Positions 48,828-55,750 of a stretch of 64,000 nt of DNA are shown here, piece after piece. The stretch comes from a virus. How positions within the stretch are numbered: position 1 is the stretch's first letter; every line of letters starts with the position of its first letter. Location: the IMG/VR virus record IMGVR_UViG_3300028024_000077, positions 1 to 64,000 of that record; one strand, given 5' to 3'. The notes below the pieces were generated by a model. It saw nothing but the letters and a program-made list of their open reading frames with translations. It had not been told where the DNA came from and did not search any database. The position numbers and the translations under genes are program-made.

Positions 48828-48918
48828 GATTTTAGCGCGCTCTGAGCCGTTTCCAAGATCGAGCCGTCTCTCTGACGCTTGAACGAGAGACGGCGCTCTA
48901 GCGCGCTTAAAAACGGCT
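48828..48918. repeat. Palindromic repeat element, copy 2
   Basis: Inner stem GCCGTCTCTC (48863-48872)/GAGAGACGGC (48885-48894). The outer flanks TTTTAGCGCGCTCTGAGC and GCTCTAGCGCGCTTAAAA are near complements. The right end AGACGGCGCTCTAG...CTTAAAAACGGC is almost identical to the element at 39680-39757. Confidence 0.6.
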
Positions 48919-49030
48919 TTCCACAAACGGATCGGAGAAGAGAGTAGGGGAGAGATCCCCTATTTGTATCCCCTACGATCGCTCGTCACTGTGATCTCAC
49001 GAGAGAGACACACAACAAGGGGTCAACAAC

Positions 49031-49129
49031 ATGGGGAAGATCAAGAATGCAGTGAGTAACGGCATCTATGGCACGGCCGGCGCGGTGGCAGCTTTCATAA
49101 CTCTTTTCTGCCTGTTCTCACCCACCTGA
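49031..49129 (+). CDS. Small membrane peptide (32 aa)
   Basis: ATG after ACAAGGGGTCAACAAC encodes MGKIKNAVSNGIYGTAGAVA followed by a hydrophobic stretch FITLFCLFSPT. Single-pass membrane peptide. A strong terminator follows, supporting a real transcript. Unknown. Confidence 0.5.
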   Translation: MGKIKNAVSNGIYGTAGAVAAFITLFCLFSPT

Positions 49130-49163
49130 ATTTCAGCAGCCAGATAAGCGCGGCCCAACTTGA

Positions 49164-49197
49164 CCCCGGATGGTGAAAGCCCTCCGGGGTTTTCTTT
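49164..49197 (+). terminator. Rho-independent terminator
   Basis: CCCCGGA and TCCGGGG form the stem, followed by TTTTCTTT. Confidence 0.8.
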
Positions 49198-49210
49198 GGT
49201 TGGGCGTGAT

Positions 49211-49507
49211 CCATGGACGCGCCATGGAATGGGTTTGGATCTGCCATGGGTGCGCCATGGTGAATGGCTTGAAATGCAGATTGGTTTGGGTAAGGCCCTG
49301 GCCCTGTATATGGCTCGATCCGCAGACTAGGAGGTTTTCGTTGGCTCCCGCCATGGGAGGGGTGTGGCATCCATGCCAGGGGTGTGGTTGGCCCGCCACA
49401 TGGCGGAAAAGTCACAGGTGGAAAAGTTGCGTGGATCAACGTTGGCACGCAAGAAAATTGGAATGCCAACGTGGGAATTCCAACTTTCTTTCGCGTCAAT
49501 TCCATGG
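49211..49507. repeat. Second CCATGG cluster
   Basis: CCATGG at 49211, 49222, 49244, 49255, 49351 and 49502 in otherwise non-coding DNA (49198-49600), with related words ATGCCAGG and CCATGC. No gene is seen here. Confidence 0.6.
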
Positions 49508-49603
49508 CGGATGCGGATCATCCTCACCAGCCAAGCCGTGTCCGCCCCGCCACACACCGCCGAGCCATGCGAAAGCGCGACGCCTTCCGACGCCGCGCTC
49601 AAT

Positions 49604-49619
49604 AAGTCACGCCTGACTT
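49604..49619. promoter_or_regulatory. 16-bp palindrome site (perfect, symmetric)
   Basis: AAGTCA-CGCC-TGACTT. Unusual in lying just beyond the stop codon of a minus-strand gene instead of before a start. Confidence 0.7.
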
Positions 49620-49620
49620 A

Positions 49621-49833
49621 TTAATTCGTCGCCAAGCGACGCAAGCGCGCTTTGTGTTCTGCGCGCCGTTCCTTGTCGCGCATCCGCTCCCGCTGCCGAG
49701 CACGCTTTGCGTTGCGTCGCTGGCGCGCGCTTGTCACGTTGTTCCGATCCTCAAGCGCGACGATGAAAAGCGCCGCGACGACAAGAGCGAGACAAGCCCC
49801 AGCCAGCAAAGCCTGAATTTCCCCAGCGCTCAT
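49621..49833 (-). CDS. Small membrane protein with Arg-rich tail
   Basis: A 70-aa protein. N-terminal transmembrane helix (ALLAGACLALVVAALFIVAL), then a very basic tail (RQRRNAKRARQRERMRDKER). The start overlaps the stop of the upstream minus-strand gene (TAATG). Function unknown; the tail could contact nucleic acid at the membrane. Confidence 0.6.
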   Translation of the reverse strand: MSAGEIQALLAGACLALVVAALFIVALEDRNNVTSARQRRNAKRARQRERMRDKERRAEHKARLRRLATN

Positions 49834-49991
49834 TATTCGTCACTCCCGTTCTCAAACTTAACGGCTAGTTCCGTCAATTCCGTTTCGAAAGTATCGCCGT
49901 CAAGATCAGCGAAGTCCGCGTAAACCCGAGCCCGCTCCTTCAATTGACGAGCGCGCTTGCGCTGCAATGTCGTTTCTTTGTTTTCGCTCAT
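49833..49991 (-). CDS. Hypothetical 52-aa protein with GGAGCTAGACA leader
   Basis: Reading the minus strand, GCGGAGCTAGACAA precedes an ATG that encodes MSENKETTLQRKRARQLKER and continues with an acidic C-terminus (ADLDGDTFETELTELAVKFE). Basic first half, acidic second half. It forms a two-gene operon with the membrane protein downstream. The shared leader on the opposite strand is strong support for both the gene and the leader signal. Confidence 0.65.
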   Translation of the reverse strand: MSENKETTLQRKRARQLKERARVYADFADLDGDTFETELTELAVKFENGSDE

Positions 49992-50014
49992 TTGTCTAGC
50001 TCCGCTTTTCATTT

Positions 50015-50035
50015 CTTACTGTTGAATTCAGTAAG
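50015..50035. promoter_or_regulatory. Inverted half-sites (CTTACTG/CAGTAAG)
   Basis: CTTACTG and CAGTAAG, 7 bases apart, are the half-sites of the dispersed palindrome in outward order. They lie just upstream of the minus-strand two-gene operon. Confidence 0.5.
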
Positions 50036-50143
50036 TGCTTATTTATCTCATGACCGTTAAAACGCGTCAAATAAAAAAGCAGCAAAACAGAGAAAATAAT
50101 TTTGCATCTTTTTTAAAAAAGCTGCGATTTAGCCCTTGCATCC

Positions 50144-50159
50144 AAGTAAGTGCTGACTT
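50144..50159. promoter_or_regulatory. 16-bp palindrome site (perfect)
   Basis: AAGTAA-GTGC-TGACTT, identical to the copy at 30377. It lies 54 bp before the gene at 50213, next to an AT-rich divergent promoter region (50040-50130). Confidence 0.8.
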
Positions 50160-50212
50160 ATGTTTCTTGTGTCAGCAACGATGCTGACTAACAAAAAAGC
50201 GGAGCTAGACAA

Positions 50213-50788
50213 ATGACCAACAATCGCGAAATTCTGAAGGCCGAAATCAGCACTGCCATTGATGCTCGCATTGCTGAAAAGAAAGCGCTTCATGAAGCCG
50301 GCGCCATCGCTGACCGCGTCTTTGACGCCAACCGCACCCACTTCACTGATCTTGCTGTGGTGCTCGCCAATGACGCTATGCTGGACACCTGCGAGCGCTT
50401 CACCCTCAACCCCGTGGTGATCGCCAAGACGCTCGCCATGAAGACCCAAGACAAAGCCATCAAGCTGATCCAGCACCTGACCAGCGAGCGCCTTTTCTCT
50501 GATCCCTACGCGACGCCGATCATTCGCAACGCCATCCCCTTCAGCAAGCGCAACGTTGCTATGTCCAACACTGATCAGTGCGCGACGCTGTGTGAAGCTG
50601 TGGAGACCGAGAACCGCGCCAAGATGAAAGAGAAGCGCGCCTATAGCAATGCGACCGCTGCGAGCCAAGCGTCGCAGGTGCGTCGCCTGCTTTCTGATCT
50701 GAACATTGGGACGGAAACAAAGGACGGCATTGTCCTTAACATGACCCACCCTGTCGTCGTCCACTTTGTCGAAAAGAATAAGAAGTAA
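50213..50788 (+). CDS. TAxSQxS family protein with GGAGCTAGACA leader
   Basis: A 191-aa helical protein (MTNNREILKAEISTAIDARI). The C-terminal part has YSNATAASQASQVRRLLSDL and ends in beta (VLNMTHPVVVHF), matching the cores at 35041 and 47063. GCGGAGCTAGACAA directly before ATG. Own palindrome site upstream. Unknown function. Confidence 0.6.
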   Translation: MTNNREILKAEISTAIDARIAEKKALHEAGAIADRVFDANRTHFTDLAVVLANDAMLDTCERFTLNPVVIAKTLAMKTQDKAIKLIQHLTSERLFSDPYATPIIRNAIPFSKRNVAMSNTDQCATLCEAVETENRAKMKEKRAYSNATAASQASQVRRLLSDLNIGTETKDGIVLNMTHPVVVHFVEKNKK

Positions 50789-50831
50789 GGACTTACCTAT
50801 GTGCGATGCAGCAACCAACGCTGCATCGCAC
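50783..50831. promoter_or_regulatory. 16-bp palindrome site (one mismatch) plus 12-bp hairpin
   Basis: AAGTAA-GGAC-TTACCT (50783-50798) overlaps the stop codon of the preceding gene. GTGCGATGCAGC/GCTGCATCGCAC (50801-50831) is a perfect stem with a 7-base loop directly after it. It may be terminator and/or control site for the membrane-protein operon at 51071. 50832-51070 holds no clear gene. Confidence 0.6.
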
Positions 50832-51070
50832 CAATCTTAAGAGAAGTTAAAGTCCTAGAGAAAATTCCTCGACCCGAGGGGGATGCCGCCTGTGTCGCCA
50901 CCCCGGAACGGAAACTCCCTTATATTAGCGGCATCCCTGCCATCTTCCCCTTATATCAGCGGGCAAAACATCAAATGCAGGCGGGCGATCGGTATAACCG
51001 CTATGGTAGCAAGGCTCTTTCTTATATCGCCATCGCCGGCTAGGATTGTTGGATTAGGGGGAGAGTTCTC

Positions 51071-51460
51071 ATGGGGAAAAGTCGATTTGTTTTAACGCTC
51101 TACGGGATTGTGGCGGCGATAGCTGGCCTCACCTTCATCGCGATCGGGATATCGATGCTCGCGGGCATAGGTGTTCTCGGTCACGACATGCTTGTATGGG
51201 CGCAAACAGGCACTTGGCGTTCGATGACGATCGCCGATGGGTTTGCGGAAATCGGCCCGGTCATTCCCAACTTGCACACCGGCTGGATCGGTATAGATCA
51301 GCTGATCAATGATCAGATCGCGTTGGGCCGTCTCTGGGTCTTTTTCTTTTTCTGGCTACCCATCGGCATAAGTGCAGCCTCTCTGATGCTCGGCGCTCTC
51401 GTCAAAGATTTCGCCAAGGATATAGAGCGGAAACAACAGCGTATAGTGCGAGGTGGTTGA
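51071..51460 (+). CDS. Membrane protein, two transmembrane segments
   Basis: A 129-aa protein with hydrophobic segments about 8-36 (TLYGIVAAIAGLTFIAIGIS) and 88-112 (LWVFFFFWLPIGISAASLML) and a basic C-terminal tail. GGGGGAGAG ribosome site. Followed by two more small genes, the last also membrane-bound. Unknown. Confidence 0.55.
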   Translation: MGKSRFVLTLYGIVAAIAGLTFIAIGISMLAGIGVLGHDMLVWAQTGTWRSMTIADGFAEIGPVIPNLHTGWIGIDQLINDQIALGRLWVFFFFWLPIGISAASLMLGALVKDFAKDIERKQQRIVRGG

Positions 51461-51464
51461 GCAA

Positions 51465-51662
51465 ATGGAAGTCGGCGATCAGGTCAAATACAATCCGGGC
51501 TTACAGCGTTCCGCGTTACCCGAGCGACGCAACAAGCAAGGCACTGTCATTCGCGTATGGAAATATCCCACGAATATCGTTCGCCTGAACGTGCGCTTTG
51601 GCGAGAACGATGTTGATGAGGGCGTCTCCGCGACCGAGTTCATGTCGTGGGGCGACCAATGA
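51465..51662 (+). CDS. Hypothetical small beta-barrel-like protein
   Basis: A 65-aa protein (MEVGDQVKYNPGLQRSALPE) with an SH3-like beta pattern (KQGTVIRVWKYPTNIVRLNV). GAGGTGG ribosome site. ATGA overlap with the next gene. Unknown. Confidence 0.55.
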   Translation: MEVGDQVKYNPGLQRSALPERRNKQGTVIRVWKYPTNIVRLNVRFGENDVDEGVSATEFMSWGDQ

Positions 51663-52117
51663 TGACCGTCAAAGAGACAAAGTCGGTCGAGACGCTCCTC
51701 ACTTGGCTTCAGTCAGTGACAGTTGGGCTCGTACCTCTTCTGGTCGCTCTGACCGATTTGCAGCCGCTGACCAAGATAATCCTTGCCACCGTATGGCTCA
51801 GCTTTCATTGGACGGTGCAATTGATCGCCTGTGCCATTCAGCAAGTATATGTGACCACCTATCAGGCACAGCACTACGAGCGGATCACGAGCCTAGCACT
51901 CCTCTTGAAGTTCGAGAATGAAAAGGAGGTGGGAGAGCAAATGGCGAAGAACGCTAAAACGCAGAAGTTCCAGGACATAGCCGATCTGACCGACCCGACG
52001 CCGTTCTATTTCGCGGTCTACCAGTGCGCCATCTACTTGGTGTTTGCGGTGTTGTTCTTCCTGATCATGGCCTATAGCCACGAGATCCTCTTATACCTGC
52101 GCGGAACGGAGGGGTGA
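51659..52117 (+). CDS. Membrane protein
   Basis: A 152-aa protein with two N-terminal hydrophobic segments (about 15-62) and one C-terminal (about 118-146, YLVFAVLFFLIMAYSHEILL), separated by a charged cytoplasmic loop. Coupled by ATGA to the previous gene. No holin or exclusion family is recognisable. Confidence 0.55.
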   Translation: MMTVKETKSVETLLTWLQSVTVGLVPLLVALTDLQPLTKIILATVWLSFHWTVQLIACAIQQVYVTTYQAQHYERITSLALLLKFENEKEVGEQMAKNAKTQKFQDIADLTDPTPFYFAVYQCAIYLVFAVLFFLIMAYSHEILLYLRGTEG

Positions 52118-52141
52118 TCATCGCGATCGCCGGCGTCGCTT

Positions 52142-52471
52142 ATGAGTAGCTGGATGAATCTTGACCAGCTCGTAGGCTGTCCAGGTAAGGTAACGATCGA
52201 AGGTGGGATGCCAACGCCCTCCCTCAGCTTCAAAGACGCGATATACCGATCCGCCGGTGGGCAGCTTCATCTTGAGGTTTATGCCCCACTTGGCGCGAGC
52301 CTCGGCGGGCGTGAGCTTAGTTTTCGTCTCGCCTTAACAGGCGTAGTCATCGGACCCTGCAGATATCCTCAATTGTCAGCAGTTGCGCTCGCCGATTTAC
52401 TGGGACAGATTCGCTATTCAGAAGCTGAAGTCGAAGTTCTGCGATCAAAGGTGCCCTATCGAACAGTATAA
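52142..52471 (+). CDS. Hypothetical protein (weak)
   Basis: A 109-aa frame beginning MSSWMNLDQLVGCPGKVTIE. Composition is plausible, but the ribosome site is poor. Unknown. Confidence 0.35.
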   Translation: MSSWMNLDQLVGCPGKVTIEGGMPTPSLSFKDAIYRSAGGQLHLEVYAPLGASLGGRELSFRLALTGVVIGPCRYPQLSAVALADLLGQIRYSEAEVEVLRSKVPYRTV

Positions 52472-52763
52472 GGTTGCAGCGGAGATTGCCCGAACCGACC
52501 AGACAGGAATATGTAGCGCGCAATTGAGCTTTTTTTCTCGTTCTACTCCGAGTCAATGACGACATTCCCCTGATGTTTCGTCAAAATAGCAAACACTTTG
52601 CACATCAGCGCAATAACTTCGTGAGTTAGGGGGGGATGTCGCGAGGCCCAGATGGTCATTCCTTCGGTAGAGCAAGTCAAAGCCCTGGCTTTGACACGTG
52701 CCCATATCACCGAGAGTCGGCCGTACGAATGATTTTGTTCACACCGCCAGTGGAGTGTTCAAG
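52472..52763. other. Gene-free stretch with perfect inverted repeat
   Basis: GTCAAAGCC (52676-52684) and GGCTTTGAC (52687-52695) are two bases apart, a perfect 9-bp inverted repeat of operator type unlike the 16-bp sites. The interval is AT-richer (GCTTTTTTTC near 52527) and has no gene. Confidence 0.45.
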
Positions 52764-52985
52764 ATGCCAGAAAAATCCAAAGACAACCGGCCGATCGAGG
52801 GTGTGACGGCATATGGGGATGTCAAGCTGTTGAAAGCAGGCGATCCCGATTTCGCTGCGTGCCTTTGCCCCTATTCAGACGGAACATGCGGCAGTCTCAA
52901 TGACCGAGGGTGCGATTCATTTCACCAAGAGGTGCAATGCGGCAGCAATGGTTGGTTCAGAACGGGGGGGGTCTGCCCCCACTGA
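52764..52985 (+). CDS. Small cysteine-rich protein
   Basis: A 73-aa protein. Seven cysteines lie in the second half (CLCPYSDGTCG, GCDSFHQEVQCG, VCPH), suggesting metal or disulfide cross-linking. GGAGTG ribosome site. It converges with the minus-strand operon, overlapping its last gene by 29 bases. Confidence 0.55.
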   Translation: MPEKSKDNRPIEGVTAYGDVKLLKAGDPDFAACLCPYSDGTCGSLNDRGCDSFHQEVQCGSNGWFRTGGVCPH

Positions 52986-53190
52986 CGGCGGCTGGCGCCC
53001 CCGTATTCTTGCGGGCGATTTCCTGCGCCCTTTGGGCGGCTGCTTGTTCAATCGCTTCGACCCGCTGCCGGGCGCTTTCAGACGGCACACCGATCATCGC
53101 CGCTCCAGCACAGGTGAGGTCGCCGAGCAGCACAGCATGCTCGCCGAGAGCGCCCTTGCGTGGATCGGGAGTGACAGTAGCGAAACTCAT
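52957..53190 (-). CDS. Hypothetical small protein
   Basis: A 77-aa protein (MSFATVTPDPRKGALGEHAV) with an Ala-rich helix and a Gly/Pro-rich end. It overlaps the stop of the upstream minus-strand gene by ATGA, so it is probably the last gene of this operon. Unknown. Confidence 0.45.
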   Translation of the reverse strand: MSFATVTPDPRKGALGEHAVLLGDLTCAGAAMIGVPSESARQRVEAIEQAAAQRAQEIARKNTGAPAAVSGGRPPPF

Positions 53191-53390
53191 AGCTTCTCCC
53201 ATGGTTTGATCTTGGCTTCGTCCTTGACGATGCGCTTGGCCTCGTCCTTGGACTTGTGCTCGACGTGGATCAGGTAGCGCAGGCGATCTGCCGTCCACCT
53301 GATCTCGGATTCGGAAAGACCGCTCAACCACGCCATGAGCTTGACGCCGTTGAAGGTCTTTCCGTCCGGGTTGCGGAAGAGGTCAGTCAT
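53187..53390 (-). CDS. Hypothetical small protein
   Basis: A 67-aa helical protein (GLSESEIRWTADRLRYLIHV; basic Lys-rich C-terminus). ATGA overlap downstream, 8-base overlap upstream. Could be a small DNA-binding protein; no clear HTH. Unknown. Confidence 0.5.
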   Translation of the reverse strand: MTDLFRNPDGKTFNGVKLMAWLSGLSESEIRWTADRLRYLIHVEHKSKDEAKRIVKDEAKIKPWEKL

Positions 53391-53847
53391 GCGGCTGAGT
53401 GCGTTTCTCGTAGATCACGTAGAGGACGATCACCACGAGAAAGGCCCAGGCGCCGGCCTCGCTAATGATGAGCGCGTGCGTGAACGTCAGCGGGTTGGGC
53501 TGATGCTGCGACCAGAGAAACCCGCAGGCTGCGAGCACGATGCCGCCGCTCGTCGTTGCGAGCAGCGCGCCGAGTAGCGCCCACCAGTCGATGCCGAGGT
53601 TGGTTAGCCGGTCTTCCAGCCAGGTCTGAACCATGTTGCCCACGACATATCCGACAGCCAATGCCCAGACGCCGGCGACCGACCACCACATGCACTGACT
53701 GAAATGCCAGTCGCCGGTTGTGTGGAAGAGGATCAGAGAGAGAACCAGACCGACAAGAGCGCCGGCGGCTGTTACCAGCGCGCCGATGCCCAAGAAGGCG
53801 AGGTAGATGATCGGCTTGATATCGACATCCACCATGACCGGCGTCAC
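53383..53847 (-). CDS. Membrane protein, four transmembrane segments
   Basis: A 154-aa protein with four hydrophobic helices (about 13-40, 53-72, 88-110, 124-144). GTG start overlapping the upstream stop (GTGA); an internal ATG four codons later is an alternative. Unknown. Confidence 0.55.
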   Translation of the reverse strand: MTPVMVDVDIKPIIYLAFLGIGALVTAAGALVGLVLSLILFHTTGDWHFSQCMWWSVAGVWALAVGYVVGNMVQTWLEDRLTNLGIDWWALLGALLATTSGGIVLAACGFLWSQHQPNPLTFTHALIISEAGAWAFLVVIVLYVIYEKRTQPHD

Positions 53848-54347
53848 AGACCGGCTTTGTCGAGCTGGCGCTCGATGCGCTTCGCTAGATCTTCGGCGGC
53901 GCTCTTGCTGTAATCGGCTCGCTGACGATCGATCAGAAAGGCATTGATGCGATCGGCGACCGCGCCCGGCGACTTCCTGTCACGTTCGGAATAGGCATCG
54001 CTCATGAACAGATAATAGGCTTCGCGACTAGTCAGGCCGAAGAACTCGGTGACGGCCTCCCAGCCTTCGAAAACCTTGCCCGAGCTGTTCTTGTAAATGG
54101 GATGCCCATCGCCGTCGGAATCGACATCGATCGTGAAGCCACGCTTCGTGAACCAGGGCGTTGTGCCGGCGTAGCCGCAGGCGCATGCAGTTGTCCCGCA
54201 GGACTTTACTTCCTGCCAGTCCGAGAGATCGAACTTGGCAACCTTAACGACGCCGTTCTGAGAAAGCACCATCTGACGGCGCTTGATGCTCTGCAGCAGT
54301 CCGAACATTTGATCGAGCCGCTCGATGTGATGGGAACGTAATTTCAC
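53844..54347 (-). CDS. Hypothetical protein
   Basis: A 167-aa protein from GTG after GAGAGGTC. It has KSCGTTACACGYAGTTPWF (Cys-rich loop) and FFGLTSREAYYLFMS in the middle. I recall similar conserved phage and plasmid hypotheticals with this CGTxACxxGxA pattern but no function. First gene of the 54.3-53.0 kb minus-strand operon; palindrome site upstream. Confidence 0.6.
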   Translation of the reverse strand: MKLRSHHIERLDQMFGLLQSIKRRQMVLSQNGVVKVAKFDLSDWQEVKSCGTTACACGYAGTTPWFTKRGFTIDVDSDGDGHPIYKNSSGKVFEGWEAVTEFFGLTSREAYYLFMSDAYSERDRKSPGAVADRINAFLIDRQRADYSKSAAEDLAKRIERQLDKAGL

Positions 54348-54400
54348 TTTGACCTCTCAATGTGTGTGTGCGCGTGATTGCGCCCGTTGCAAGTGTATTA

Positions 54401-54416
54401 TAGTAAGTGATTACTT
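54401..54416. promoter_or_regulatory. 16-bp palindrome site (one mismatch), divergent
   Basis: TAGTAA-GTGA-TTACTT lies between divergent genes starting at 54347 (minus) and 54507 (plus) and may serve both. Confidence 0.7.
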
Positions 54417-54506
54417 ATCTTTCGTGGGAAATGTCAAGATCCCCAAAGCGCCTCATTGCGCTCTCCCAAGATCGCAGGTAATGAACGGAGACCAAGGGAG
54501 GTTAGC

Positions 54507-54695
54507 ATGTCGAAATTCATCTCCGATCGGCACTTAGAGATCCTATACACGCGCATGCCGCGCGCCGTGCCACTGAGCGAGTTCCCGCGCCTGATCCGTC
54601 ATATCCGGGCCCGCCATAACCGCGAGGTGGCCGCCGTGTGCCGGCAAATGTCGCTGCGCCTGGCTGAACGCGCGATACCGCCGACGGCGCACTAA
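54507..54695 (+). CDS. Hypothetical small basic protein
   Basis: A 62-aa Arg-rich helical protein (MSKFISDRHLEILYTRMPRA; RLIRHIRARHNREVAAVCRQ). AAGGGAGG ribosome site. Alone on the plus strand between minus-strand operons, its end overlapping the mini-kinase gene by 4 bases. Possibly nucleic-acid binding. Unknown. Confidence 0.55.
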   Translation: MSKFISDRHLEILYTRMPRAVPLSEFPRLIRHIRARHNREVAAVCRQMSLRLAERAIPPTAH

Positions 54696-55123
54696 TCGGC
54701 CGGCCGCATCCGCTTGGTGAGGCCCTTGCTCATCAGCAGGGTCAGACCATAGTCATGAGCGACGATCCGGCCTTTGTAGCGCCCGAAATTCTCGGGCTTG
54801 AGATCGGTCATATAGGCAGGCACTTTGAAGCCCCTGGGGAAATCCTTTAGGGGTTTCGTTTTGGCCATGATCAAGACCGTGCCGGTGATCGAGATCGAGT
54901 GGACAGGTGCGAACCACTTAGCGTGTTCCGTGAATTGCACCTCTTGCCAGATCTCACTCTCCAGAATGTTCTGGAATGAGCCAGCCACGTCCTCGACCTT
55001 CACCACATAGCGCGGCAGCAGGGCGCAATCATAGACCTGCCGCGCCGACCCGCCGCCGAGCTTGTCGCCTAGCAGGGTAGCAAACAGATCCTGGGTCGCG
55101 ACCGTTCCGAATTCGTTTCTCAT
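54692..55123 (-). CDS. Mini protein-kinase-like protein
   Basis: A 143-aa protein with kinase-like signatures in order: glycine-rich loop GGGSARQVY (residues 23-31), VVKVE with a candidate ATP Lys42, catalytic-loop-like DLKPEN (107-112) and HDYG (123-126) in place of DFG. Overall length is half that of a normal kinase, and no HRD histidine precedes the Asp. It may be a minimal kinase, pseudokinase or decoy. Lies after the P-loop kinase gene in a minus-strand operon controlled by a palindrome site. Confidence 0.55.
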   Translation of the reverse strand: MRNEFGTVATQDLFATLLGDKLGGGSARQVYDCALLPRYVVKVEDVAGSFQNILESEIWQEVQFTEHAKWFAPVHSISITGTVLIMAKTKPLKDFPRGFKVPAYMTDLKPENFGRYKGRIVAHDYGLTLLMSKGLTKRMRPAD

Positions 55124-55126
55124 GGC

Positions 55127-55735
55127 TCAGTCCTTGCTGTAGGTGCAGAGCTTGATGGCCGCCATTGCCGTCAAGATTTCGTCGCGGAAGGCGATGACGC
55201 TGTTTTCGTCAGGCTCGACGCCGAACGGCAGCGGATTGCGAACGGTGAGGCTCACATAGCTGCGATCGTATTGGTCGAAGTCATAGGGCGAGGGCGCGCA
55301 GCCGTCGCGCACGATCTCCATGACGACGCCGCGCGAGTGCTTGCGATAGGTGAGACCCTGAACCTTGCGAACGGAGCCGAAGCTATAGCCATGCTGCCGG
55401 TGGCCGGCCGGCAAGCTCGCCCAATGCTCCTCGGCGATGCGAAGTGCGGCTTCGGGAAGGATCTGCTCGCTGTAACGCTCCTCGAACAGCTTGCCCGCCG
55501 TTCCGAGCAGGTCGCGAACCTGGTAGGTTTCGCCGCAAACGGTCACGTATTCAGCCTTGCCGGCCTGGGTCGTGACCTGTGCTTCGGTCAGACCATACAT
55601 GATCTTGCAAACGTCTCGGAGCGGCCGGCCATCGTCGATCGGGGAGATCCCGCAAGCTTCGAGGATCTTCTGGGCAGTCGATTTGCCGGAGTTGGGGTTG
55701 CCGCAGAGGGCAATCATAATAGGTAAGTCAGTCAT
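55127..55735 (-). CDS. P-loop nucleotide kinase-like protein
   Basis: A 202-aa protein with Walker A GNPNSGKST (residues 12-20) and the overall size of a dNMP kinase. GRPLRDVCKIMYGL follows like the substrate-binding region, with VVMEIVRDG later. Related in kind to phage deoxynucleotide monophosphate kinases. Start codon lies inside a palindrome site (55725-55740), which would allow a bound regulator to block initiation. Confidence 0.65.
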   Translation of the reverse strand: MTDLPIMIALCGNPNSGKSTAQKILEACGISPIDDGRPLRDVCKIMYGLTEAQVTTQAGKAEYVTVCGETYQVRDLLGTAGKLFEERYSEQILPEAALRIAEEHWASLPAGHRQHGYSFGSVRKVQGLTYRKHSRGVVMEIVRDGCAPSPYDFDQYDRSYVSLTVRNPLPFGVEPDENSVIAFRDEILTAMAAIKLCTYSKD

Positions 55736-55740
55736 TACTT
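55725..55740. promoter_or_regulatory. 16-bp palindrome site (perfect) spanning a start codon
   Basis: AAGTCA-GTCA-TTACTT covers the start codon of the minus-strand P-loop kinase gene. Confidence 0.8.
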
Positions 55741-55750
55741 ACTTTTTCCA

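Larger units (their letters stand above)
48455..49030. other. Gene-poor stretch with terminators and palindromes
   Basis: No gene I can defend; only very short frames. Contents: a terminator-like hairpin AAAGGCGGG/CCCGCCTTT (48668-48693), CCATGG palindromes at 48712 and 48726 within GTCCATG/GGCCAGG repeats, and the palindromic element at 48828-48918. A noncoding RNA between 48455 and 48693 is possible. Confidence 0.4.
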
